64,000 bases of DNA from Cydia pomonella (GCF_033807575.1 NC_084724.1:11275228-11339227); one strand, 5' to 3'; positions 43,440 through 53,894 are shown, numbered from the stretch's first letter. Program-made: numbers and translations. Notes: generated from the sequence alone by a model not told the origin.

Positions 43440-43605
43440 GTGGGTCAAATCTTAGAAGCTAAGTTTTAAAAACGATTGAGATAAAAATTTGTATGTAAGT
43501 CGGGTTAGGATGCAATATTATGGCACCAACAAGCTGATCTGATGATGGAAACAGGAGGTGGCCATGGGAACTCTGTGATAAAACAATGCAACCTTATTTT
43601 ATTAG
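43440..43605 (-). repeat. Family P repeat, minus-strand copy
   Basis: The minus strand reads CATCATCAGATCAGCTTGTT, GGTGCCATAATATTGCATCC and TTACATACAAATTTTTATC. The aligned frame is open again (43505-43699): FITEFPWPPPVSIIRSACWC. Confidence 0.55.
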
Positions 43606-43639
43606 AAGTATTAGAACAAATTAAATTATTATCAAAAAG

Positions 43640-43720
43640 TATGTTCGATTCCAGCCTGAGGCCTCGGTCACTTTTTCTTAGTATATGATAATATGACATT
43701 TATTTCAGTTTGCAACCTAT
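43640..43720 (+). mobile_element. SINE 3' tail (as at 34565-34885)
   Basis: GGCCTCGGTCACTTTTTCTT, AGTATATGATAATATGACAT and TTATTTCAGTTTGCA. Confidence 0.5.
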
Positions 43721-43929
43721 TTGGTTTGGGATTTTTAGTATTGTCTCGATGAATATTAGTTGCTTGTTCGTAAAAATCACAGTCAGCGATAAAAACTGTA
43801 CCAAAAATGTTTTTTTTTTTGTTTTTTGCCTAAACCTTATAGTTACTTCTACCGATTTACTTACTTAAAGATGAACTGCTATTAGACACTTACCTGTAAC
43901 AAAGCGTAGTAGATTATTATTCAACGGTT

Positions 43930-44215
43930 CTTACACGAAAATATATATATGTACCTAACTTAAATAAATAAACGTAAATATTTAAGGGACAATTTTATAC
44001 ATCGACCGAACCCCAAACTAAGTAAAGCTTGTACTATGGGTACTAGGCGACGACAAACATACTTACACTGACTTACATACATTGCTAACATCCATAACAC
44101 AGAACCAAATATTAGTGATAACACACACAAATAAATACCCTTACCGGGATTCGAACCTGGAACCTGATTCGTAGGCTGGGTCACTACTGACTAGGATAAG
44201 AGAGGCCATTCTTGA
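43930..44215 (-). mobile_element. SINE family C, near full length
   Basis: The minus strand starts CCTAGTCAGTAGTGACCCAG (box A), GGTTCCAGGTTCGAATCCCG (box B), then GTAAGGGTATTTATTTGTGT, GTTATGGATG and GTCGTCGCCTAGTACCCATA, and ends AATATTTACGTTTATTTATT. Confidence 0.7.
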
Positions 44216-44456
44216 CAAATTCTCGGAACCGATCAGAATTAAGGAAGATTTTTCAGCCTTGAGATGTTTCGTGTCGACGTGTCATCACATCGAAACAGGA
44301 TCGAGGGGGATAGGTAGTCAAATTCTTCGGTAGCTACTAGAAAATCCCTCGGGATTACGCTCACATCATATGATTCGATTTGACAAGCCCAATAATACCT
44401 TGCCGACGTACAGTCGGCGATAAAAGTATATATCGTCGCCGTAGAGCAAAAAAAAG
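44216..44456. other. Unassigned DNA with a TIR-element fragment
   Basis: TACAGTCGGCGATAAAAGTA at 44408 is a degenerate terminus of the 42123-42561 family, cut off by the SINE that follows. Confidence 0.4.
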
Positions 44457-44783
44457 CGCTGGTGGCCTTGTAAGGTAAGAGCGTGCGACTTGCAATCCGG
44501 AGGTCGCGGGTTCAAACCCCGGCTCGTACCAATGAGTTTTTCGGAACTTATGTACGAAATGTTATTTGATATTTACCAGTCGCTTTTCGGTGAAGGAAAA
44601 CATCGTGAGGAAACCGGACTAATTCCAACAAGGCCTAGTTTTACCCTCTGGGTTGGAAGGTCAGATGGCAGTCGCTTTCGTAAAAACTAGTGCCTATGCC
44701 AAATCTTGGGATTAGTTGTCAAAGCGGACCCCAGGCTCCCTTGAGCCGTGGCAATATGCCGGGACAACGCTAGGAAGATAGAT
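44457..44783 (+). mobile_element. SINE family A, full length
   Basis: GCGCTGGTGGCCTTGTAAGG, TAAGAGCGTGCGACTTGCAA, GTCGCGGGTTCAAACCCCGG, GAAAACATCGTGAGGAAACC, GGTTGGAAGGTCAGATGGCA and GCCGGGACAACGCTAGGAAG with a (GATA)n tail. It retains AAAACATCGTGAGG, which the 1117-1447 copy lacks. Confidence 0.8.
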
Positions 44784-45309
44784 AGAATTATAGAAAATTT
44801 CATTTTTTAACTGACTTAAAAAAGGAGGAGGTTTTTTTACGACAGATTGAAAATTCGTAAGACGTGACATCATGTTGACGTGTAAATTGAATGTCATCGA
44901 AGCCTGGTTACTTTTGAAAAATCGTATCTTATTCAAGTGTGACATTTATTTTCTTCATAATCAAAGTGCTGTCATAACGGTTATAGAGGTATTGTTTCTT
45001 TCTTGTTGGGTGTCCATGATTGTAGATATTCAATATGTTCTTTACCAAAAAGTTAAATAACAGAAAAGAAGCGTGATTGTTTTACTTAATATGATGGTGA
45101 GCGATTCATTACCATTTACTGATTGTGTAGGCTGTAGTCCTGCTCACGTCTCATGAATTATACTGTTTATGTTATATATTAACACTAAAATTCGCATTTC
45201 AAAATATCTTCCACACTCAAATTTATTTACGTAGGTATAATAGAGAATTATATCTTTTTATAAAACTGCTACTCAATTTCTCCAAAATATCAAAAATGCA
45301 CAACTTAAA
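44784..45309. other. Unassigned DNA
   Basis: Nothing recognised. Confidence 0.3.
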
Positions 45310-45480
45310 TGTGCTTTTTTTTATACTACGTCGGTGGCAAATAAACATTATGCCCGCCTGATGGTAAGCAGTCTCCGTAGCCTATGGACGCTTGCTACTC
45401 CAGAGGTGTTACATGCGCGCTTCGCACCCTCGTTGAGCTCTGGCAACCTTACTCACTGACAGGAACACAACACTATTTCT
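45310..45480 (-). mobile_element. LINE 3' tail (family A)
   Basis: Poly-T, ACTACGTCGGTGGCAAATAA, CTCCAGAGGTGTTACATGCG, CGTTGAGCTCTGGCAACCTT and CAGGAACACAACACTAT. Confidence 0.7.
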
Positions 45481-47889
45481 TCTATTTCTATTTACCCGAC
45501 GTATGTATGTCCATTTCTTTGGTACCTACGCTTACAGCCCAAACGGCTGGATGATTTTGACATACTTATATGAGGGGTCGGTGAATTCGTCAGAATTATG
45601 GTAGTGACATTGGCCTATAGAAATTTTGAAAATGGCCTCCGCAAATGAAAAGGGAGGGGGAGGGGCGGAAGGAAGGTTCGTACGATAAGCAATATGGGTA
45701 TTGAATGACAGTTAGTTGTGTTTTCTAGTTGGTCCCAATGTCATCAAGTCAGGATCTGATGACAGGGTGCTGGAGAAATCGTGTGAAATCTTCAAAAATT
45801 ATATAATTTTGTCATTTCTTCCTTTAATTTGGCAGTGTTCAGGACCCACATAATCTTTGGCCCTCTTCTTGTATGTTTTAAGAACAAGAACCATTAGGAC
45901 TATTGAGGACCAAGCACGCTAAACGGGCTAAGGGGAACGTAGATTTGTTCCCTATTAAGATTAATATTGTTAAAAATATTATTGTTAATAGATAGTTAAC
46001 GATACCCAACTCTGCGTTCATAGTTTCTGACCTGAATACAACTTATATAGTGTAATATTTGGCTATTTCAAGACCTTTATATTTGTGTTATTTAGCATTA
46101 TATATGTGGAAGCTTGTAATTTGCATCTAGTAGATAAGTCTATTAACTTATGTATTTTAGGGAGTAAGCATCCGAATAAAATAAAATAAAATAAACATTA
46201 TGAGCCAAATTAAGGGCAAATTTCTGTTTTGTAAATCTATCTTTTTTTGTGAAAAATTATTTCATAAGGTTCTTCTAAGTTTTGTCTCAAACTTATTACA
46301 TTGATTCTCACGTTCAACCACTATACATTTACACACATATTACAATATATATTACATTCACTGGTGCTAACATGTAACACGCAACATCATCTAAAAGTCA
46401 TGTATACATAGAATTAAATACATTCATTTACACAATTTGGAAGCTATTATACAGGGTTAATATGAATGAGCCAGTAAATAGATAAATCTATACAACTTGT
46501 CTCTACTCTCTGGACATTGAACGAGACCCGAGTACAGTTCCTTCTTAGGAATGTTCTATAAAGGGTAAATTATTTGATTAAATAAAGTAAAAAAAAAGTC
46601 TTAAAGTTACATTAATTCATATAAATCATCAGTAAATAGGAGCATACTGTATTAGTCGCTAACATGACGACAAGATTAAAGTGACACTAGTGACTAATTA
46701 CCGTGTATCTACTACAGGCTGTGTCGATGTATTAAATCGTAAATCATTAATTTCTCCATGAATACTGTGGCGTTTGGAATGAGACTTTGTACATAGGTTA
46801 GAAATACCCTAATCGGCACGTCCTATTCATCTATGTCCAGAGGGTAAAGACACGTTGTATATTAAAGCGTAAACTAGGTCTAGGTATTCAGGAATGGCTA
46901 AATGCACTAGGTACTACATCGTTACGTTACGTTCGAGACTAGGTTACGTTACGATACGCAATGAGGGAGACTGCGTTACGCCTCGCGCCTCCTAATTGGG
47001 ACTGTTCACCGAACCGCGATCGGTCTCAGAGTGCCCTTCTTGCCTTCATATTAGTCTACAAACACCCATCAGCTAATTTATTACCAAAACAGTGCAATTG
47101 CGAGAACGCGTTCAGACGTTATAAAAACAGCCTGACGCCATCTAATACTCTCTCAACTCACTCGAACCCACTTTAAGGACATCTCTTAGCACCTAGTACA
47201 AAGAGTTTTTATGATAAATCGGAAGTATGTCATATAAGCGACAATTATTTGAATTAACTAATGATATTATATGCGTTTATATAAATTTATAAATTTGTTC
47301 TTAAAAACTAGGTACTTAGGAAGGTTTTTTGGGTGTTCTAACTGCTGCTTTTCTAAGGTACCATTTTGGTGAACAATATGACGAAATTTGCAGTTTTCAA
47401 TCCGATTTCTTTTATAAATTTTTTAAAGATAGTAAGAAGAAAAACTTTACTTTGACTTTCATTGTTGAACTTCCTGGAATTACTTCGTTCTTCTTTAAAT
47501 CTCTCTCCGTTTCTTATTTTTTTAACCCTTACTTTACTCCTCATCATAATCGAGTACGATAATTCCTTTGCCGTTTTATACGCTTTTAGCTAGTCTCATA
47601 TGTTCTTTTCAATTTTACTTTAACTGTCATTTAAATGCATCTGATTCTTCTCTTACATTTTCTGCCTAATCAGCCAGCCACAAGTTATAGAGTTCATATT
47701 TATATATGTATAAACTTTTTCACCGTATTGCAAATTTAGGTGAAGAATCTATACTTACTCGTACATAATTATGAACACGACTGTACTAGTATTATTTCTA
47801 CCGTTTACTATTTTTTAAGAGGATGTGATATATTTTTTTTTGTATTGAGATACATGGTCTCGTGTTAACATATGCACCTTATGGTTTAT
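45481..47889. other. Unassigned DNA with one retroposed 3' end
   Basis: 45840-46195 ends in AAGCATCCGAATAAAATAAAATAAAATAA, typical of a LINE 3' tail, with no coding part found. 45540-45780 carries blocks (AACGGCTGGATGATTTTGAC, CAGGATCTGATGACAGGGTG) that look like an old interspersed repeat. No exon is defended. Confidence 0.35.
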
Positions 47890-48031
47890 ATAATCCAAGG
47901 TGCAAGAAGTCAGATACGTCATTACCAAATTAAAATGGAGCTGGGCGGGACATGTTGCCAGGCAGAGTGATGGCAGATGGGCCAAAATGTTAACGGAATG
48001 GTGGCCGCTTTCAGACGGAGTGCCTGGTGTC
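47890..48031 (+). pseudogene. RTE-type LINE remnant, 5' part (split by the LTR element)
   Basis: Encodes RYVITKLKWSWAGHVARQSD, then GRWAKMLTEWWP; WAGH.AR..DGRW...L.EW.P is the signature before the C-terminus of RTE LINEs. It is interrupted at GTGTC (48027-48031) and resumes at 53114. Confidence 0.75.
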
Positions 48032-48186
48032 TATAGGGACTGCTATGCGTTGTCAGCATTCCGCGCGGCTACGGAAGGCCCGACGCATAGCTCGCTCTTT
48101 AGTTGTCTCCCGGTCGTGATTGGGAAAATACACGTATTAATTAAGTACTGCCGCATTTCTTATTATAAACTCCCAGATATCCTATA
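48032..48186 (+). repeat. 5' LTR (155 bp)
   Basis: Begins TATAGGGACTGC and ends GATATCCTATA; the ends are TATAGG/CCTATA inverted repeats, not TG...CA. By eye it is base-for-base identical to 52959-53113. It is short for a Gypsy LTR. Confidence 0.9.
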
Positions 48187-48187
48187 G

Positions 48188-48199
48188 TGGTGACCCCGA
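48188..48199 (+). promoter_or_regulatory. Primer binding site, tRNA-Trp type
   Basis: TGGTGACCCCGA starts one base after the LTR and is complementary to the 3' end of insect tRNA-Trp (TCGGGGTCA plus CCA). CsRn1-clade elements use this primer. Confidence 0.8.
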
Positions 48200-48323
48200 A
48201 TGAACATTAATTGAGTGCACCTTGAACTTTTACGGCAGTGAATTCTAATATTATTTTGCATACAGACTTAAGTAATAATTATTTTATGGGGATCTGGTTG
48301 AGTTAAATTCGTAATCGTCTTGA

Positions 48324-49235
48324 GTGCGCGTGTGTTTGCGTGTGCTATCGGGCAGACAACTCCCCGGCTCCAGGGTCATCGGAAGCAAATTTAAGAGGTG
48401 TAGCAGAATGTCTCCGACACCACCAACCCCACAAACAACAACTATTGAATTATCCGCTATATCATTAGCTGCAAAGATACCTGATTTTTGGCAGGACCAG
48501 CCGCGACTATGGTTTTTGCAGGTGGAAGCTATTTTAGCACAACAAAAGGCAGGTGATCAATCAAACTACAATATGGTCATCGCAAAATTAGGAAAGCAAG
48601 CAATTCAGCAAGTTGCGGATATCCTTGAGAAGCCGCCTAGTGAGAACAAATTCGATACTCTGAAGGCCAGATTGCTTAGTGTTTACGAGGAGACAGAAGC
48701 GAAGAGGTTACAGCAATTGATGTCAGACATGGAATTGGGTGAGCAACGACCATCTCAGCTACTGAGGAGAATGCGTGACCTTGCGCGTGATAAAATTCCG
48801 GACGACACTTTAGTCTATTTTTGGCAAGGTCATCTACCACCATCGGTAAGGGCAGTCGTAGCGTCAGCAGATTCAAAAAACTTAGAAAGCCTTGCAAGTA
48901 TTGCCGACAAGGTCATGGAGACGTTTAAACCGAATGAAGTCGCCTCAATTCAGACAACATCGCGCCAAAGTTCACCGAATGATTTTATAACGGCGGAATT
49001 AGCGAAGATTAACAGCCGCATCAGTGAATTAGCCAGCTCTAGTGGACGAGGTAGGAGCCGAAGGAGGAACCGCAGCCAGGGACGTGCACGTAGTCGCTCA
49101 CGCAACAACAGCCGCTCTGGGAGGACCCCTAACAGCCCTGATTGGTTGTGTTTCTACCATTACCGATACAAGACCAAGGCCAATAAGTGCGTGCAGCCAT
49201 GCAGCTGGAAAGGACAGTCGCCGACGGGAAACTAG
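48324..49235 (+). CDS. Gag of the CsRn1-like element (CHCC finger)
   Basis: The frame is open from 48324, but the more likely start is the ATG at 48408 (MSPTPPTPQ), giving 275 residues. A capsid-like helical domain follows: IPDFWQDQPRLWFLQVEAIL, QQVADILEKPP, ETEAKRLQQLMSDMELGEQR-PSQLLRRMRDLA and LPPSVRAVVA. After a linker comes an Arg/Ser-rich basic tract (GRGRSRRRNRSQGRARSRSR) for nucleic acid binding, and a terminal finger WLCFYHYRYKTKANKCVQPC, i.e. C-x2-H-x9-C-x3-C instead of the usual CCHC knuckle. Gag forms the particle that packages element RNA. The stop TAG at 49233 directly follows a slippery heptamer. Confidence 0.88.
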   Translation: MRVCLRVLSGRQLPGSRVIGSKFKRCSRMSPTPPTPQTTTIELSAISLAAKIPDFWQDQPRLWFLQVEAILAQQKAGDQSNYNMVIAKLGKQAIQQVADILEKPPSENKFDTLKARLLSVYEETEAKRLQQLMSDMELGEQRPSQLLRRMRDLARDKIPDDTLVYFWQGHLPPSVRAVVASADSKNLESLASIADKVMETFKPNEVASIQTTSRQSSPNDFITAELAKINSRISELASSSGRGRSRRRNRSQGRARSRSRNNSRSGRTPNSPDWLCFYHYRYKTKANKCVQPCSWKGQSPTGN

Positions 49236-52200
49236 ACACCGTGCAGACGTTTTCGGCGGAACCCTGCACCTTGGTAAATAATTATCGCCTTAGTGTAATA
49301 GATAGAAACTCTGGTTTTAAATTTTTGGTCGATACAGGCGCAAATGTGAGTGTGATTCCAAAAAACTTTAAATTTGCGAAAGACTCTTTACAATCCGTTA
49401 AAAATTGCAAGTTATACGCCGCGAATAACACCGAGATTAAGTCATATGGATACGTCACATTAACGTTAAATTTGAATTTGAGACGTACTTTTAAGTGGAA
49501 TTTTATTGTATGTGATGTTAAACAACCTATTATTGGGGCAGATTTTTTGCATAATTATAGACTCATTGTGGATTTGTATGGCAAAAAGTTAGTTGATAAT
49601 TTGACAAGTATTTATGTAATTGGTACGATCATAAACCATACTGACTCATCAATTAATTTAATTAGTACGGATAATAAGGCATATCATTTGTTGCACAAGT
49701 ACCCAGAACTTTTAAAGCCGTTGTCGTTTATCGAGGCACCTAAACACAATACTTATCATCATATAGAGACGACAGGGCCTCCGATACATCAAAGAACTAG
49801 ACCGCTGCCTCCTGATAGGTACGAAAAAGCAAAAAAGGAATTTCAAACAATGGTGGAGATGGGCATTTGCAGGCCATCTAAGAGTCCGTGGTCTAGTCCT
49901 TTGCATATTGTTCCTAAAAAAGATGGAGAGATTCGTCCGTGTGGCGATTACAGAGCTCTGAACGCGGTCACGAAACCGGATCGTTACCCTATTGCGAGAG
50001 TACACGACTTCACCTATCTACTAGCAGGTAAGTCCATATTTTCTTGTGTAGATATTCGTAGAGCTTATCATAACATCATGGTACATCCTGAAGACGTGGA
50101 GAAGACGGCCATTACGACTCCGTTTGGGTTGTACGAGTTCCCTAGAATGAGTTTCGGCCTAAGAAACGCTTGCCAGACTTTCCAGCGTTTTATGAACAAC
50201 ACCGTTTTAAGAGATTTTGATTTTGTGTATTGTTATTTAGATGACATACTTGTTGCTTCTCTCTCAGAGGAAGAACACGACGGTCATCTCGAACAGTTAT
50301 TTAAAAGGCTTAGCGAATTTGGTATCACCATCAATCTACAGAAATGTACGTTTAAAGAGAAGAAATTAGAATTCCTAGGTTACGAGATATCAACTGAAGG
50401 TTTTAGACCACTGGAAAGTAAGGTTCAAGCTATTAAAGACTATCCTAAACCGCAAACAGTTAATCAGTTGCGAACATTTTTAGGCATGATTAACTTTTAT
50501 AGACCACATTTGCCACACGCTGTACAACATCAAGAATTATTACTTAGGTACATTCACAAAGCTAAACGCAACGACAAAACACCTATAGTGTGGACACAGG
50601 AAGCTGACGAAGCGTTCCGACAATGTAAGATTAGCTTAGAGAATGCTGCTATGCTAGCATACCCACTTGCCACGGTACCTATTTCTTTATTTGCAGACTC
50701 TAGCAACACGTGCGTTGGTTCTGTTATACAACAATATGTTGACGGTAATTGGAAACCCTTAGCTTATTTTTCTAAGAAGCTAACTTCTGCACAAATGAAA
50801 TACAGTACTTACGATAAAGAACTACTAGCTATTTATTTGTCTGTACAACATTTTAGGTATCTGCATGAAGGCAGAGAACTAATTATTTTTACAGATCATA
50901 AACCTTTGATATATGCTTTTAGTAAATTGAATAGCGACAGTAACAAAGAGATTCCTAGACGAACAAGACAGTTACTTTTCATAAGTGAGTTCACTACTGA
51001 TATAAGACATATACAGGGTAAGGACAACGTAGTTGCCGATGCATTATCTAGAATAGAGACTGTTGCTCTTCAAAAGGATGCATTATCTAGAATAGAGACT
51101 GTTGCTCTTCAAAATATTGCGATCGATTATTTCATGTTATCGAAGGCACAGAAAAATGATGACGAGTTAAAAACTTTATTGCAAAATGATAAATTACAAT
51201 TTAAAGAGATAATGTTGCCTAATTGCACTTATACTGTTTACTGTGAATTATCTACAGGTAATGCGAGACCGTACATTCCTGAGCAATTTCGTCGCGATGT
51301 TTTCAAAAGTGTTCATAATTTAAGTCATCCAGGTGTACGAACGTCACGTAAGATGGTTTCTAACAGGTTTTTCTGGACAAACATGAACAAAGATGTAGGT
51401 CTTTGGGCCAAAACCTGCGTTGCATGCCAGAAATCCAAGGTCGCGCGACACACCAAATCGACTCCAGGTAAGTATCCAGAGGTAGACAGATTCGAGCACA
51501 TACATGTAGATCTGGTCGGACCTTTACCAACGTCATCTGAAGGTTGTAGGTATTTGCTTACTATAATAGACCGTGCCACCGGTTGGCCTGAAGCGTTCCC
51601 ATTACAGGACATATCGGCAGAAACAGTAGCACAAACAATATATGACGGTTGGATAGTGCGATTCGGGTGTCCAGTTACGTTAACTAGTGATCAAGGTAAA
51701 CAGTTTGAAAGTAACCTTTTCCGACAGTTAATGAAGTACATAGGAACGGAAAAGCTTAGAACTACACCATACCACCCGGAGAGTAATTCTGTCCTTGAAC
51801 GCTGGCATAGATCTTTGAAAGCAGCGTTGCAAGCGCGTATTAATAGTACCTCATGGGTTACTGAGTTAAACACCGTTTTATTAGGTCTCCGTACAGTACC
51901 TAGATTGGATACTGGTGTTAGTGCCGCTCAATTGGTTTATGGTTGTTCCATACGTTTACCAGCCGAATTTTTTTGTAATGTCGATAGAAATGTAACTGAA
52001 CCACATTCCATGTTAAGTAAAATTAAAGAGAAAATACGGAATTTGACACCGAGACCATATTGTCATCATAGTAGTAATAACAAATTCTTTGTTAGCCCTG
52101 ACCTTAAAACTTGTAGTTATGTATTTGTTCGTCGAATTGTAAAAACATCCTTACAAACGCCTTACGAAGGGCCATATAAAGTAATTTCAAGGAATGACAA

Positions 52201-52423
52201 GGTTTTCAAAATTCAATTGGAAGACCGTGAAGTAAATATGTCAATTGATAGGTTAAAACCTGCGTATTTACTAAATGAAAAAGTGAATTCATCACAAAAA
52301 AGAATTACTCCAAGTACACCACAAGCGAGTAGCGGAATCGCTCCGCCTATGCCTAGCGTCGCACCCTATGTGACGCGTAGTGGTCGGATGGTTAAGAAAT
52401 CTGTTCGATTTTGTGATGAATAA
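49187..52423 (+). CDS. Pol: protease, reverse transcriptase, RNase H, integrase
   Basis: Open over 1078 codons and in the -1 frame relative to gag. It is probably made only as Gag-Pol by frameshifting at 49226-49232, so residues before ~14 of this frame are not translated. The protease has FLVDTGANVSVIP (DTG 49-51). The RT has RPCGDYRALNAVTKPDRYPI, FSCVDIRRAYHNIMV and YLDD at 350-353. RNase H has SLFADSSNTCVGSV and YDKELLAIY, with ADALSR after it. A 13-residue tandem duplication follows. Integrase has HHCC (H..H around VHNLSHPGVR, CVAC) and a catalytic D775, D835 and E871 with the D,D35E spacing. The C-terminal part includes FVRRIV...YEGPYKVI, a GPY/F-like module. There are no internal stops. 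Function: copying and insertion of the element. Confidence 0.93.
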   Translation: MRAAMQLERTVADGKLDTVQTFSAEPCTLVNNYRLSVIDRNSGFKFLVDTGANVSVIPKNFKFAKDSLQSVKNCKLYAANNTEIKSYGYVTLTLNLNLRRTFKWNFIVCDVKQPIIGADFLHNYRLIVDLYGKKLVDNLTSIYVIGTIINHTDSSINLISTDNKAYHLLHKYPELLKPLSFIEAPKHNTYHHIETTGPPIHQRTRPLPPDRYEKAKKEFQTMVEMGICRPSKSPWSSPLHIVPKKDGEIRPCGDYRALNAVTKPDRYPIARVHDFTYLLAGKSIFSCVDIRRAYHNIMVHPEDVEKTAITTPFGLYEFPRMSFGLRNACQTFQRFMNNTVLRDFDFVYCYLDDILVASLSEEEHDGHLEQLFKRLSEFGITINLQKCTFKEKKLEFLGYEISTEGFRPLESKVQAIKDYPKPQTVNQLRTFLGMINFYRPHLPHAVQHQELLLRYIHKAKRNDKTPIVWTQEADEAFRQCKISLENAAMLAYPLATVPISLFADSSNTCVGSVIQQYVDGNWKPLAYFSKKLTSAQMKYSTYDKELLAIYLSVQHFRYLHEGRELIIFTDHKPLIYAFSKLNSDSNKEIPRRTRQLLFISEFTTDIRHIQGKDNVVADALSRIETVALQKDALSRIETVALQNIAIDYFMLSKAQKNDDELKTLLQNDKLQFKEIMLPNCTYTVYCELSTGNARPYIPEQFRRDVFKSVHNLSHPGVRTSRKMVSNRFFWTNMNKDVGLWAKTCVACQKSKVARHTKSTPGKYPEVDRFEHIHVDLVGPLPTSSEGCRYLLTIIDRATGWPEAFPLQDISAETVAQTIYDGWIVRFGCPVTLTSDQGKQFESNLFRQLMKYIGTEKLRTTPYHPESNSVLERWHRSLKAALQARINSTSWVTELNTVLLGLRTVPRLDTGVSAAQLVYGCSIRLPAEFFCNVDRNVTEPHSMLSKIKEKIRNLTPRPYCHHSSNNKFFVSPDLKTCSYVFVRRIVKTSLQTPYEGPYKVISRNDKVFKIQLEDREVNMSIDRLKPAYLLNEKVNSSQKRITPSTPQASSGIAPPMPSVAPYVTRSGRMVKKSVRFCDE
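49226..49269 (+). promoter_or_regulatory. Candidate -1 ribosomal frameshift signal
   Basis: GGGAAAC (49226-49232) is a classical X-XXY-YYZ heptamer, in register with gag codons ACG-GGA-AAC just before the TAG. Slipping back one base gives GGG-AAA-CTA in the pol frame. After an 8-nt spacer, GTGCAG (49241-49246) can pair with CTGCAC (49264-49269), with GTT/AAC inside extending the stem. Confidence 0.7.
51038..51115 (+). repeat. In-frame 39-bp tandem duplication in pol
   Basis: GATGCATTATCTAGAATAGA...CTTCAAAA occurs twice in a row (51038-51076, 51077-51115), differing only in the last base. It repeats 13 residues (ALSRIETVALQK/N frame) between RNase H and integrase. Confidence 0.9.
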
Positions 52424-52958
52424 ACTTAATCAGATTTAGTAGGTTATATATTTGCAATTAAGTATTTTAATGTAACAACATGTAATTTAGATTGCATGAT
52501 TTTATTAGAAAATATTCATTGTGTGTATAAGTGTCAAAATTATTGTGCTAAAATCATTTTAGTTTTAAGCCAATGAAATTCTATTTTAAGATTGGTATTG
52601 AGTACTTACCTACAATTCATTGTACCTATTCTAGAGTCAACTTTATTACAACATTGTACTTAATAAACGTAAGTAATCATGTTACATTGTGTTCTGTTAT
52701 CGCTCGCTCTTGAATTCCAGGTAGGAGCAGCGCGGTATTGTTTACGAGGCACATTTTTATATAAATTAAAAGTACAGTCAGATATAATTTAAAATTGATA
52801 AGTGGTAACAGACACAATAAAATTAAAAATAAATTAGATTCATTTATTGGTTTTTTCACATTGTTTGACAATTTAAAAACATAATTAGATATCTTTTGTA
52901 TTATCTTTAAGATTATTTTTGGAAATTTTTTGTAAAAATTTTTTTTGGGGGGGACGAC
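52424..52958 (+). other. 3' untranslated part of the LTR element, with short purine tract
   Basis: AT-rich, with no env-like frame. GGGGGGGA at 52947-52954 lies four bases before the 3' LTR and is the best polypurine-tract candidate; it is short and not flush with the LTR. Confidence 0.5.
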
Positions 52959-53113
52959 TATAGGGACTGCTATGCGTTGTCAGCATTCCGCGCGGCTACG
53001 GAAGGCCCGACGCATAGCTCGCTCTTTAGTTGTCTCCCGGTCGTGATTGGGAAAATACACGTATTAATTAAGTACTGCCGCATTTCTTATTATAAACTCC
53101 CAGATATCCTATA
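52959..53113 (+). repeat. 3' LTR (155 bp)
   Basis: Identical to the 5' LTR over all 155 bp as read. Followed by the GTGTC duplication (53114-53118). Confidence 0.9.
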
Positions 53114-53270
53114 GTGTCCATTGGCTCGTTGGGTGGACGACATTCGGAAGACTGCGGGTCACTTCTGGATGAGATTGGCTCAGGACCTGGATAAGTGGCG
53201 TACTCGAAGAGAGGTCTGTGCTCAGCAGTGGGCCATAAAGGGCTGGTATGATGATTTCGGGAGCTAAAAT
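53114..53270 (+). pseudogene. RTE-type LINE remnant, 3' part
   Basis: Continues the host LINE: PLARWVDDIRKTAGHFWMRL, AQDLDKWRTRREVCAQQWAI and KG, then TATGATGAT. Its last ~27 residues closely match the copy at 19319-19435. Confidence 0.75.
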
Positions 53271-53745
53271 ACTTACGATTTTTTTAAACTAATTTTAATG
53301 AGTTGGATTCTCGACTATATCTCAGAAATGAGGGCTTTTTGTTTTTATTTAAATTAGTTTTATCTCTGGAAACGGTACTGCTATTTTTTTTTTTTTTTAA
53401 ATTATGAATTAAAAGTTATAAATATCCTAATGCATAGAAAATATTATATTATCTTTTCCGTGTTCCCTCAACTTTCCCCCATTTTCTATTTCCCATCAGA
53501 CTGCATCCGGTTGGCTTCCGCCGGCGCGTGCTCATTTCCGGTTCCAGATAACATCTGCCATATATAAGAACGTTAATTTAATATAAGGTAGCGTTTTTCT
53601 ATCGATTATACAGTTAAGTAAATCAGTATGGATAATATGACTAGCATAACATCTTTTGTTTCTTTCGAGCAGTACTAGTAAAAGGCGACAGAGACAAAGC
53701 TCGTGTGACAAATCTGATGATGGTAACAATACGCTACAGATGTAC
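53271..53745. other. Unassigned DNA
   Basis: Nothing recognised; poly-T at 53384-53398. Confidence 0.3.
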
Positions 53746-53894
53746 TGCATAATTATTTTTCATCGTATTCATGGAAACGTACGAACGTGGCTTGCTACTT
53801 CAGTTAGTCTCGGTAAAAAAAGTATTAAGGTTGACTGAAGTAGCGTGAAAAATACGAACGTTTCCCAGAAAATACGATGAAAAACAATTATGCA
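53746..53894. mobile_element. Foldback MITE, ~65-bp arms
   Basis: TGCATAATTATTTTTCATCG...GAAACGTACGAACG...TACTTCAGT pairs with ACTGAAGTAGCGTG...ACGAACGTTTCC...CGATGAAAAACAATTATGCA. The loop is about 20-30 nt. Confidence 0.75.

Larger units (their letters stand above)
48032..53113 (+). mobile_element. Complete Ty3/Gypsy LTR retrotransposon, CsRn1-like (5082 bp)
   Basis: Order: 155-bp LTR, tRNA-Trp primer site, gag, pol in the -1 frame (protease, RT, RNase H, integrase), short purine tract, identical 155-bp LTR. A 5-bp duplication GTGTC flanks it (48027-48031 and 53114-53118). The Gag CHCC finger and tRNA-Trp priming are the marks of the CsRn1 clade, which includes Bombyx Kabuki (established knowledge). 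No env ORF. Identical LTRs and open frames suggest a recent, possibly active insertion. Confidence 0.9.

Noticed and set aside
44480..44530. Possible functional tRNA genes (also at 1380, 9700, 16720, 34800)
   Set aside because: Box A and B are present, but acceptor stems do not pair and each continues into a SINE body or repeat tail.
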